Assembly (NCBI GenBank): GCA_017553635.1
Contig: JAFZKN010000021.1
Coordinates: 62,001-126,000 of the forward strand
Source: Treponema sp.
GTDB lineage: Bacteria > Spirochaetota > Spirochaetia > Treponematales > Treponemataceae
DNA: 64,000 nt
Direction of reading: 5' to 3'
The stretch's first letter is position 1. Each line of letters begins with the position of its first letter. Below are positions 7,576 through 14,022 of the stretch, in pieces. The notes beneath the pieces are model-generated. The model did not search any database and was not told the origin of the DNA. It was given only the letters and a program-made list of their open reading frames with translations. Both the position numbers and the translations under genes were made by a program.

Positions 7576-8661
7576 ATGGAAGAGACTTTTACTTTTAATG
7601 CAACATCTAAAATACGGCTCGATGTTTTTCTTCGAAAAGTCCTTCCTGAAACTTTAAAATGCGAAATTTCAAACAGCAAGATAAGGCGCCTTATTATTGC
7701 AGGCTGTGTCTGTGTAAACGGTCGTGATGTCCGTGTTCCGGGTTTTACAGTTTTTAGCTCAAGTACAGTAACTGTAAAGGTCGATAAAGAAAAACTCTTA
7801 TTTGAAAAACAGGCCTCAGACATTAAATTTGAAGTAACAGAAGAAAGCGTTCTTTTTGAGGATGATTACCTTATTTTTATAAATAAGCCCTCTCACTTTC
7901 CGACAGAAAAAACAATAGTTGCTTCACGCGATAACCTTCATGATGCTCTGGTCAGATATTTGTGGAATAAAAATCCAGAACTCCGTAATCCCCCTTATGT
8001 CGGAATAATGCACAGACTTGATAAAGAAACTTCAGGTGTCATTCTTTTTACAAAAAAGCGAGAAGTAAATAAAGCGATATTTGATATGTTTGATTCAGGA
8101 AAACTGGATCTTGAGAATGCGGGTGCGCATCAAAAAGTGGATTCTGGTAATTCCACCAATGTGCGAAATACAGACGATTCTTGTAATTCCACCAATGCGC
8201 GAAATACAGACGGTTCTTGTAATTCCACCAATGCGCGCCCTGTTAAAAAAACATATGTCGCACAAGTTTACGATTCACCGCAAATTAAAGACCACTTTAC
8301 AGTAAAAAATTATCTTGGGCGCATAACATCAAAAAGCTCCCAGGGAAAGTGGGGAAGTGTACCCAAGACTAAAGGCGGCCTCATCGCAGTAACAGAATTT
8401 AAAGTACGTGAGCGCAAAAACGGAATATGCATTATTGAATGTCACCCGGTAACCGGCCGCACCCACCAGATAAGAATTCACCTCGCACAAAGCGGCTTTC
8501 CGATAATCGGCGACACGCTTTACGGCACAGATGCACACGCTTACAATACGAAACTTTTAAAATCCAGCCCCGAAAGACTTATGCTCCACGCTGAATCACT
8601 TGAGCTTGTTCATCCTGTAACAGGCGAAAGACTCTGCATTAAAGCGGAGAGCGGGTTTTGA
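7576..8661 (+). CDS. RluA-family pseudouridine synthase with inserted repeat
   Basis: Isomerises uridine to pseudouridine in rRNA or tRNA. An S4 RNA-binding domain occupies about residues 10-75 (RRLIIAGCVCVNGR). The catalytic domain follows, with HRLDKETSGVILFTK carrying the catalytic Asp, and the later GRTHQIRIHL and LMLHAESL motifs. Between them, around residues 175-222, lies a family-foreign stretch made of a 12-residue unit repeated nearly three times (NSTNARNTD-type). It is encoded by a 36-bp tandem repeat and leaves the frame open. The position of that stretch in a loop of the catalytic domain suggests tolerance. The exact RNA target cannot be told from sequence. Confidence 0.88.
   Translation: MEETFTFNATSKIRLDVFLRKVLPETLKCEISNSKIRRLIIAGCVCVNGRDVRVPGFTVFSSSTVTVKVDKEKLLFEKQASDIKFEVTEESVLFEDDYLIFINKPSHFPTEKTIVASRDNLHDALVRYLWNKNPELRNPPYVGIMHRLDKETSGVILFTKKREVNKAIFDMFDSGKLDLENAGAHQKVDSGNSTNVRNTDDSCNSTNARNTDGSCNSTNARPVKKTYVAQVYDSPQIKDHFTVKNYLGRITSKSSQGKWGSVPKTKGGLIAVTEFKVRERKNGICIIECHPVTGRTHQIRIHLAQSGFPIIGDTLYGTDAHAYNTKLLKSSPERLMLHAESLELVHPVTGERLCIKAESGF
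8140..8237 (+). repeat. 36-bp in-frame tandem repeat (2.7 units) inside rluA
   Basis: Units at 8140-8175, 8176-8211 and 8212-8237 (partial) differ by only a few bases. Each contains GTAATTCCACCAATG. The first unit can fold into a hairpin pairing GTGGA with TCCAC. The whole stretch is bracketed by GGGTGCGCAT (8121-8130) and ATGCGCGCCC (8230-8239), inverted complements with one mismatch. Confidence 0.85.
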
Positions 8662-9564
8662 CTAATTGTTGTCTGTTTTAAGTTGTGCCTGCAGTTGCAA
8701 TACCTGCTCGAGCGGAAGACCAGTAATTTCTGAAATGTCATCTACTGGGTAATTTTTCCTAAGCATATTAGATGCATCTTCTACGGCTTTCTGCTGAGTG
8801 CCTTCTGCAATGCCTATTTCACGGCCTTCTTCACGAATGTCACGCATTACTTCTTCTGCATCGTATTCTGTAAGACTCATTGCAAGCACCTCCTCTTTCT
8901 GAACCTTAAAAAAACCGTCCAGCAACTTTTCGTGGATGGCCCAGTTCATGGCTTCGTCAACGGCAGCCACCGCGCTCATTCCCTTTTTCTTGTTCTCGGA
9001 AATGCGCGATACGTACTGAATGTAATTATATAACGGTTCGCAGTTTTTTTGAAGTGATATGTTGTGGTCAGGATTGATGTTTATAAGCTCTGCAGTCCAT
9101 TCAAAGTTTCCGGTTTTGTCAGGTACTTCAAAGGCATCGGAAAGCTTTAGATCGAACCTGTCTGGAGTTTCGAGTTCCCCGTTGTAAAAGACAATGAACT
9201 TTGGATTTGGAATCTTTACAAGCGTGCTTCTGTGAAGTGTCTTACCAAGACGGCTTAAGTGCATCTGATAAAGCTGTGAAAAATACATGAGGCCCCGAAG
9301 CGGCAGGTTGGGGTTGTAAGTTGACTGCTGCTCGTAGAGTGTCATCTGCGAGTCAACGAGAAAGGACACATCGTTTCTCATCGTAAGATAGATTACGTTT
9401 TCGATTGTATTTACTTCGAGGGCATCGGGGTCTGTGTAGCTGCTTCCGTTAAGTGCGTTATAAAGTTCAAGCCGCCATTTTTTGCTTTCTTCTGTGTTCC
9501 TTCCGAAGATTGCCTTAAAAAGCCTGTCTTTGTATTCCCTCTGTGGAACAGTTGAAATATCCAT
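8662..9564 (-). CDS. Rpn/PD-(D/E)XK nuclease family protein 1
   Basis: A 300-residue member of the PD-(D/E)XK nuclease families annotated as transposase-like or recombination-promoting nuclease (Rpn). These are widespread and multicopy in treponemes. Typical blocks are KDRLFKAIFG near the N-terminus, NDVSFLVDSQMTLYEQQST with the acidic active-site region, and NPKFIVFYNG. A C-terminal helix with REEGREIGIAEGTQQKA precedes a small helical domain. ATG 9564 is preferred over ATG 9576 because GGAG lies six bases before it. It converges on rluA with no spacer, and is divergent from the lipoprotein at 9876. No terminal inverted repeats mark it as a mobile unit. Confidence 0.8.
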   Translation of the reverse strand: MDISTVPQREYKDRLFKAIFGRNTEESKKWRLELYNALNGSSYTDPDALEVNTIENVIYLTMRNDVSFLVDSQMTLYEQQSTYNPNLPLRGLMYFSQLYQMHLSRLGKTLHRSTLVKIPNPKFIVFYNGELETPDRFDLKLSDAFEVPDKTGNFEWTAELININPDHNISLQKNCEPLYNYIQYVSRISENKKKGMSAVAAVDEAMNWAIHEKLLDGFFKVQKEEVLAMSLTEYDAEEVMRDIREEGREIGIAEGTQQKAVEDASNMLRKNYPVDDISEITGLPLEQVLQLQAQLKTDNN

Positions 9565-9636
9565 ATTTTTCTCCATGTTTAATAATCAGTCCCGTCATAC
9601 ACCGGACTCAGGTGCTTTACAAGCCCCTGCATATAG

Positions 9637-9665
9637 ATATTCTTTTTTTTAATAAATTTTTACAA
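9637..9665 (-). promoter_or_regulatory. Promoter of Rpn-like nuclease 1
   Basis: Reading on the minus strand: TTGTAA (9665-9660), 17-bp spacer, GAATAT (9642-9637). The same arrangement recurs at 11851-11879 upstream of the second nuclease gene. Confidence 0.45.
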
Positions 9666-9687
9666 AAAATAAAAAAAAGATAATTTT

Positions 9688-9786
9688 TTCCCGTCAGCGG
9701 CAGAACACAAAATGATTCACGGCTCTTTACACTTCGAAGCTTGGGCGAGTGCCATCATATTTGTGGGATGTCTGGAGACGGGAGAA
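9688..9786 (+). repeat. Hairpin element, copy A
   Basis: About 99 bp beginning TTCCCGTC and ending GACGGGAGAA. The ends and several inner blocks (ACACAAAATG versus CATATTTGTGG, and TTCGAAGC near the centre) are inverted complements, so the element folds into a long imperfect hairpin. It has no coding capacity. It resembles copy C (13751-13850) closely and appears inverted in copy B (11964-12034). Confidence 0.8.
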
Positions 9787-9805
9787 GTTTGCATTTCCCC
9801 AAAGA

Positions 9806-9964
9806 AAACTTGCGGATTAGATATATGCATGTATAATTATAGAAAGAGAGAGATTATTAAAAGTTGGAGAACGAAATGAAAAAGTATTTGAATTCTTTTT
9901 GCGCAGTTTTTGTTTTAGCTGCGTCTCTTTTGGTAACAGGCTGTAAAGCGCCAAGTGGTGGGGG
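9806..9964 (+). repeat. Duplicated promoter/signal-peptide block, copy 1
   Basis: This stretch, from the promoter through the lipoprotein signal sequence and start of the Gly-rich linker, matches 12136-12294 with three mismatches that I can see. Two of the mismatches alter the Shine-Dalgarno region. Confidence 0.85.
9810..9837 (+). promoter_or_regulatory. Promoter of lipoprotein 1
   Basis: TTGCGG at 9810-9815, 16-bp spacer, TATAAT at 9832-9837. Predicted leader about 32 nt containing GGAGA before ATG 9876. Confidence 0.7.
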
Positions 9965-10940
9965 AGGTGGTTCTGGCTCAGGAGAGATTGGCGGCTCAGG
10001 TTCTGGGAGCGGTGGTGAAAGCGGAAAAGCTGATGTTTTTAAAATAACTTCTAACGGAATTACTTTAAATGGAACATTACTTAAAAATACTGGAGAAGTT
10101 TGTGTAATAAACTCTCCTGTTATAGTATCAAATTCAGAAAAACCAGAAGTTTATTATGATGGATTTTTTACGGAAGATAATAGTGTTACAATAATGCCTT
10201 TTATTATGGGTAAGTACGAAGTAACGCAGGAGTTATACAAGGCTGTTATGACCGGTAACGCTCGTGGAATTAATCCGGAACCTTCATATTTTAAAGATTC
10301 TCCTGATGGAAATGAAATTCAGAAATTGCGTCCTGTAGAAGGTATGAGCGGGTATGAAGCTGCTTATTTTTGTAATGAACTTACGAAAAAAACAATCGGG
10401 GAATCAGAGCAGGTTTATACTTTTACAGCTCAAAATAAAATCATAATGGATATTACTAAGAAAGGTTACCGTTTACCCACGGAAGGAGAATGGGAATTTG
10501 CTGCCCGTGGAGGAGACCCGGCAAAACCAGACTGGGTTTATTATTTTAGCGGAAGTGAAAGAAACTATAACAGTACTACTCGTGTAGATGCCGGGTTGGA
10601 TAGTGTCGGATGGTATGAGAAAAACAGTAATAATAAAACACATCAGGTAGGCCTAAAAAAACCTAATAGACTTGACCTTTACGACATGAGTGGCAATGTA
10701 TTTGAATTCATTTATGGTGGTTATGTTTGGTATTGGAAAGATCTACCTGGGTCTTATCCATTAGTACCAAAGGGAGAAACTACACAGACTTGGCGTACAG
10801 ATGGTGATGGCCGGTGGAGTGATATAGGAGGAAGCTGCAACTACCGAGCCTATGATTGTGCAGTTTTTTTTCATGGTGAAGAAATTGATGACGAAATTGA
10901 TCGCAATTATATAGGCTTCCGCCTCTGCCGCACAAAGTAG
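9876..10940 (+). CDS. Formylglycine-generating-enzyme-like lipoprotein
   Basis: 354 residues. ATG 9876 follows TTGGAGA. The signal peptide ends in the lipobox LVTGC, followed by a Gly/Ser linker of about 30 residues. The rest is an FGE-sulfatase/SUMF1 domain with a C-type-lectin-like fold: GKYEVTQELYKAV, PVEGMSGYEAAYFCN, YRLPTEGEWEFAARGG, DLYDMSGNVFEF and the terminal GFRLCR. Treponemes carry many such lipoproteins, and some are targets of diversity-generating retroelements. The last 40 codons (GGSCNYRAYDC onward) have the layout of a variable region. Surface ligand binding is the likely role; sulfatase activation is unlikely for a lipoprotein. Confidence 0.87.
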   Translation: MKKYLNSFCAVFVLAASLLVTGCKAPSGGGGGSGSGEIGGSGSGSGGESGKADVFKITSNGITLNGTLLKNTGEVCVINSPVIVSNSEKPEVYYDGFFTEDNSVTIMPFIMGKYEVTQELYKAVMTGNARGINPEPSYFKDSPDGNEIQKLRPVEGMSGYEAAYFCNELTKKTIGESEQVYTFTAQNKIIMDITKKGYRLPTEGEWEFAARGGDPAKPDWVYYFSGSERNYNSTTRVDAGLDSVGWYEKNSNNKTHQVGLKKPNRLDLYDMSGNVFEFIYGGYVWYWKDLPGSYPLVPKGETTQTWRTDGDGRWSDIGGSCNYRAYDCAVFFHGEEIDDEIDRNYIGFRLCRTK

Positions 10941-10973
10941 CCAGGACAGTTAGTACCCGCTGGAGCACAACAG

Positions 10974-11774
10974 CTACAATTTTGATGCCAGCTCTTTTAC
11001 TTTTTCGAGAGGGAGGTCTGATGCCTGTGCAATCTGTTCGGGGGTACCAAGGTTCATTTTAAGAAGGTTTGATGCAGTTTCGATGGCTTTTTGCTTTGCG
11101 CCTTCTCGGAACGAGTAAGATTTTTCACGTTCAAAATCCATGAACTGCTTTTTCCATCGTAGATTATGCTTTGCTTCTTCTACCATATGCGAAATCCTCT
11201 GGGCAAAGGCGTTTGTACTTTCATTTGACGTTACAAGTTTTAAGAATGCCTTTTGCCTTTCATCTGATATTTTATCATAGTTTTCTGCAATAAAAAAGTA
11301 TTTGTATGTCCTGTCATTAAGTTTTATTTTAGGATTTTCAATACAAAGGTTTTCGAATGTGTATTTTGCAAGTCCTTTATTAAAAATATCCGGAATGCAG
11401 ATAAAAATGATGTAACTGTCCTTTAAGTCTTTATAATCTTCTCCAGAGTCAAGATTATCTACATCAAGGATTCCCTGATAGTAGCGTGCTCTTTCCGGCA
11501 GTTCTCCTGTATCAGTGGACTGCATTTCAAGATTAAAGGCTTTTGAACCTCCTACGGCATATACATCAAGCCTTACTCCTTTTTTGCCATAGTCAATTTC
11601 GATTGTCTCTTCCTGTTTCATATCAATGTGATCAATTTTGATTTGAAGCAGAATTTCAAGAAGCTCCTTGCATATGTCAGGATTGTTGCGCATTACCTTA
11701 TAAAAGATAAAGTTGTTGGCAATGGTTGCCTTTTCCCATTTTTCTTCGGGAGTTAAAGATTTTTCGCTTGTCAT
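10974..11774 (-). CDS. Rpn-family recombination-promoting nuclease/putative transposase 2
   Basis: 266 residues of the Rpn/PD-(D/E)XK family. The conserved core is visible: NNFIFYKVMRNNPDICKELLE, then YGKKGVRLDVYAVGG followed by FNLEMQ. The latter two are the D and E-x-Q active-site segments. Then ERARYYQGILDVD, LKDSYIIFICIPD and a C-terminal helical tail. ATG 11774 has AAGGG seven bases upstream. An upstream extension of 24 residues would read through the duplicated intergenic repeat and is unlikely. It converges on the FGE-like lipoprotein and diverges from the DUF6273 lipoprotein, mirroring the neighbouring nuclease/lipoprotein pair. It is only distantly similar to the nuclease at 8662. 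Confidence 0.85.
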   Translation of the reverse strand: MTSEKSLTPEEKWEKATIANNFIFYKVMRNNPDICKELLEILLQIKIDHIDMKQEETIEIDYGKKGVRLDVYAVGGSKAFNLEMQSTDTGELPERARYYQGILDVDNLDSGEDYKDLKDSYIIFICIPDIFNKGLAKYTFENLCIENPKIKLNDRTYKYFFIAENYDKISDERQKAFLKLVTSNESTNAFAQRISHMVEEAKHNLRWKKQFMDFEREKSYSFREGAKQKAIETASNLLKMNLGTPEQIAQASDLPLEKVKELASKL

Positions 11775-11850
11775 AATAGGCCCTTGTAATAATATGTATC
11801 TGTTCCGGCATACGCCGGACTCCGGTGCTTCTAAAAGCCCCTGCATATAG

Positions 11851-11879
11851 ATATTCTTTTTTTTAATAAATTCTCACAA
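11851..11879 (-). promoter_or_regulatory. Promoter of Rpn-family nuclease 2
   Basis: Minus strand: TTGTGA (11879-11874), 17-bp spacer, GAATAT (11856-11851). It is the duplicated counterpart of the promoter at 9637-9665. Confidence 0.45.
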
Positions 11880-11963
11880 AAAAGAAAAAAAAGATAATTT
11901 TCCCGTGTCATCAGGCAGAACACAAAAAAGTAAATAACTTATTTATTTAATCTGCAGCCAGAG

Positions 11964-12034
11964 CCACAAATATGATGACACTCGCCTGAGCTTCGAAGTG
12001 AAAAGAGCCGTGAATCATTTTGTGTTCTGTCTGC
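11964..12034 (-). repeat. Hairpin element, copy B (inverted)
   Basis: The core of the hairpin element appears here in the opposite orientation to copies A and C: CCACAAATATGATG on the left and TCATTTTGTGTTCTGTC on the right. It is bracketed by CTGCAG at 11952-11957 and 12031-12036. A partial forward left end of the element (TTTTCCCGTG, then CAGAACACAAA) remains just upstream near 11900-11925. Confidence 0.75.
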
Positions 12035-12135
12035 AGATATAAAACAAATATTTTATTTTTGGCCCGTCCACATGGTAAAGAGAAAGTCGCTTTGTCTACA
12101 TTCGCATATGAAATCTTTCGCATTTGGCCCAAAAA

Positions 12136-12294
12136 AAACTTGCGGATTAGATATATGCATGTATAATTATAGAAAGAGAGAGATTATTAAAAGTAGAAGA
12201 ACGAAATGAAAAAGTATTTGAATTCTTTTTGCGCAGTGTTTGTTTTAGCTGCGTCTCTTTTGGTAACAGGCTGTAAAGCGCCAAGTGGTGGGGG
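12136..12294 (+). repeat. Duplicated promoter/signal-peptide block, copy 2
   Basis: Near-identical to 9806-9964. The ribosome binding site differs (GTAGAAGA instead of GTTGGAGA), so translation from this copy may be weaker. Confidence 0.85.
12140..12167 (+). promoter_or_regulatory. Promoter of lipoprotein 2
   Basis: TTGCGG at 12140-12145, 16-bp spacer, TATAAT at 12162-12167. Identical to the promoter at 9810-9837. Confidence 0.7.
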
Positions 12295-13153
12295 ATCTGG
12301 CTCTGGACAAGACGGAGGACAGCAGGGTGGCGGAATAACCTTATATACAAAAGTTGGTACCCAGACAATCGGCAATACTACATACGATATTGTAACCTTT
12401 GGAAGCTTTCCGCAGTCGGAAAAAACTGATGATACTATTACTGTAAATGAGTCAGAATCAAAAACAGCCGGTTCTTATACATACTTTAGAGGAAGCGATG
12501 GTGAATGGTATGCTAAATTAGCTTCAAAATATTACAAAGTGGAACCGATTAAATGGCGCGTACTTACAACAGATTACGACCATGATGGTAATCCTTCTAC
12601 AGCTGGTAAGAAACTTCTTCATGCAGAAAACACTCTTATAAATAAAGCTTATCATGCAAATTCAAATAATTATGAAAATTCTTCTGTAAGGGCTTATCTT
12701 ACAGGTGATTTTTATGCAACTGCTTTTACACAGGAAGAACAGAACGCAATTGCAACTACAACAGTAATAAACAATGCAAGAAGCACTAACCCGGATAGCA
12801 ATGCAACACAATTTAACGGCGGAGTTAACCAGTATGCAAGTGATAATGCTACAAGCGATAAAATATTTTTGTTGAGCGAGCAGGAAGTAACAAAAGCTGA
12901 TTACGGCTTTGCGGCTTATAATGCCTATGGAACTGGCAGCACGAGAATCCGTAAGGTAACTGCTTTTGCCAAGGAAAGTGGAGCCTTGGCAAGTACACGC
13001 AGTGGTTATGAAGACGCGGGTTTTTGGTGGCTGCGCTCTCCTACCTGCAATTCGAACTACACGCGCTACGTCTCCTATGATGGCAGTGCGGACAACTTAG
13101 ACTCCGTGTTTAACGATGGTAGAGGTGTCGTTCCTGCTTTGTGCCTAAATTAA
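12206..13153 (+). CDS. DUF6273-type lipoprotein
   Basis: 315 residues. The signal peptide and lipobox LVTGC are identical to those of the lipoprotein at 9876, but the mature protein is unrelated to that FGE domain. It shows DUF6273 features: ITFGSFPQSE-like TFGSFPQSE, PIKWRVLT near residue 110, and the end WWLRSP followed by VVPALCLN. The last 40 codons are visibly richer in G+C than the rest. They carry many NNC codons interspersed with Tyr, Asn, Ser and Asp, as expected of a diversified region. Function is unknown. Surface exposure and ligand binding are inferred from family and lipidation. Confidence 0.8.
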   Translation: MKKYLNSFCAVFVLAASLLVTGCKAPSGGGSGSGQDGGQQGGGITLYTKVGTQTIGNTTYDIVTFGSFPQSEKTDDTITVNESESKTAGSYTYFRGSDGEWYAKLASKYYKVEPIKWRVLTTDYDHDGNPSTAGKKLLHAENTLINKAYHANSNNYENSSVRAYLTGDFYATAFTQEEQNAIATTTVINNARSTNPDSNATQFNGGVNQYASDNATSDKIFLLSEQEVTKADYGFAAYNAYGTGSTRIRKVTAFAKESGALASTRSGYEDAGFWWLRSPTCNSNYTRYVSYDGSADNLDSVFNDGRGVVPALCLN

Positions 13154-13170
13154 AATTGGTATGCACTGGT

Positions 13171-13199
13171 AAAAAATCCCGCTTCGGCGGGATTTTTTT
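13171..13199 (+). terminator. Rho-independent terminator (works in both directions)
   Basis: AAAAAATCCCGC, TTCG tetraloop, GCGGGATTTTTTT. A 12-bp stem with a stable tetraloop and a T-run, immediately downstream of the DUF6273 lipoprotein. Confidence 0.9.
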
Positions 13200-13201
13200 G
13201 T

Positions 13202-13230
13202 TTATTAATATATGAAAGGTGTGGTATAAT
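13202..13230 (+). promoter_or_regulatory. Extended -10 promoter of DUF4160 gene
   Basis: Weak -35 TTATTA at 13202-13207, 17-bp spacer, and TATAAT at 13225-13230 preceded by TGG (extended -10). ATG 13237 lies six bases after the -10, so the mRNA should be leaderless. Confidence 0.6.
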
Positions 13231-13236
13231 AACCAT

Positions 13237-13479
13237 ATGCCAACTGTATTCAATGAAAAAGGTTATAGATTTTTCTTTTTTTCTAATGAGGGGAGTCCTT
13301 TGGAACCTTGCCATATTCATGTAAGAAAAGATGAGGCGCTTGCAAAGTTCTGGGTTTCTGATAAATGCTCTCTTGCAGAAAATCTTGGATTTACTGCAAA
13401 ACAGTTGAATGAAATTTCTGAAATAATCAATTTGAATACTAAGAAGATTAAGGAGGCTTGGAATGGATTTTTCTTTTAA
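13237..13479 (+). CDS. DUF4160 family small protein
   Basis: 80 residues starting MPTVFNEKGYRFFFFSNEG, with EPCHIHVRKDEALAKFWV as the family core. DUF4160 proteins are usually encoded next to DUF2442 proteins, as here, and are often discussed as toxin-antitoxin-like pairs. That role is not established. ATG 13237 is chosen over the upstream GTG 13219 because it gives the normal family N-terminus and lies exactly six bases after a TATAAT. It overlaps the following gene by 17 nt. Confidence 0.85.
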   Translation: MPTVFNEKGYRFFFFSNEGSPLEPCHIHVRKDEALAKFWVSDKCSLAENLGFTAKQLNEISEIINLNTKKIKEAWNGFFF

Positions 13480-13729
13480 TAATGCCAAAGCTCAGAAGGT
13501 TTGGTTTGACAGTGAAAACTTATGGTTGTTGTTAATTGATGGAAGACAACTTTCTTTGCCTCTTATATATTTTCCAACTCTTTTTAATGCAAAACCAGAG
13601 GATCGTGATACTTGTCAATTAAGTGGTGGTGGAATTGGTATTCATTGGGATAATCTTGATGAAGATTTATATGTTCCAAATCTGCTGCTTGGTATAACTG
13701 AAATAAACAGAAAAAATAAGACAGCGTAA
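13463..13729 (+). CDS. DUF2442 family small protein
   Basis: 88 residues, DUF2442 type. An N-terminal VWFDSENLWLLLIDGRQLSLPL strand region, cut here into VWFDSENLWLLL and DGRQLSLPL, is followed by GGGIGIHWDNLDEDLYVPNL, the family C-terminal signature. The start has a strong ribosome binding site, AAGGAGG, inside the end of the DUF4160 gene. This indicates a coupled two-gene operon. The partner relationship is well known, but the function (DNA binding or antitoxin-like) is inference. Confidence 0.87.
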   Translation: MDFSFNNAKAQKVWFDSENLWLLLIDGRQLSLPLIYFPTLFNAKPEDRDTCQLSGGGIGIHWDNLDEDLYVPNLLLGITEINRKNKTA

Positions 13730-13750
13730 ATAATAAAAAAAGATAATTTT

Positions 13751-13850
13751 TTCCCGTCAACAGACAGACCACAAAATGATTCACGGCTTTTTTCGCTTCG
13801 AAGCATGGGCGAGTGCCATCATATTTGTGGGATGTCTGGAGACGGGAGAA
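13751..13850 (+). repeat. Hairpin element, copy C
   Basis: 100 bp from TTCCCGTC to GACGGGAGAA, folding end to end: TTCCCGTC, AGACA and CCACAAA on the left pair with TTTGTGG, TGTCT and GACGGGA on the right. TTCGAAGC lies near the tip. Same orientation as copy A. Confidence 0.85.
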
Positions 13851-14022
13851 GGTGAGTTTTTTTGGTGCTTTTTGCACCCTGCTTAAGCGGGACAAAAGTT
13901 TTTAAATTAAATTCAATTAAATCTCGAAAAACTCTATTCAAAATTTATTATATATGGTAAAATATTGTATTAAAGCCAAGTTTTTAGAATTTTGTTATAT
14001 ACCATTTTTTGAGGGTTTTGTT

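Noticed and set aside
8140..8237. Regular 36-bp repeats that might suggest a CRISPR array
   Set aside because: The units abut with no spacers, stay in the reading frame of the pseudouridine synthase and have no cas genes nearby.
11775..11846. N-terminal extension of Rpn-like nuclease 2
   Set aside because: It is encoded by the duplicated intergenic repeat, which also precedes nuclease 1 without being its N-terminus. ATG 11774 has its own ribosome binding site.
8662..12136. The Rpn-like nuclease genes as a complete insertion sequence or composite transposon
   Set aside because: No terminal inverted repeats or target duplications enclose the genes. The repeats lie between nuclease and lipoprotein genes and not at outer borders.
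13954..14022. ATG 13954 as start of the first beta-helix lipoprotein
   Set aside because: It would place 23 extra residues before the signal peptide. TTG 14023 has a GAGGG ribosome binding site and starts a normal lipoprotein signal.
9577..14022. Complete diversity-generating retroelement in this window
   Set aside because: No reverse transcriptase motif and no second copy of either variable-like 3' end were found; only possible targets are present.
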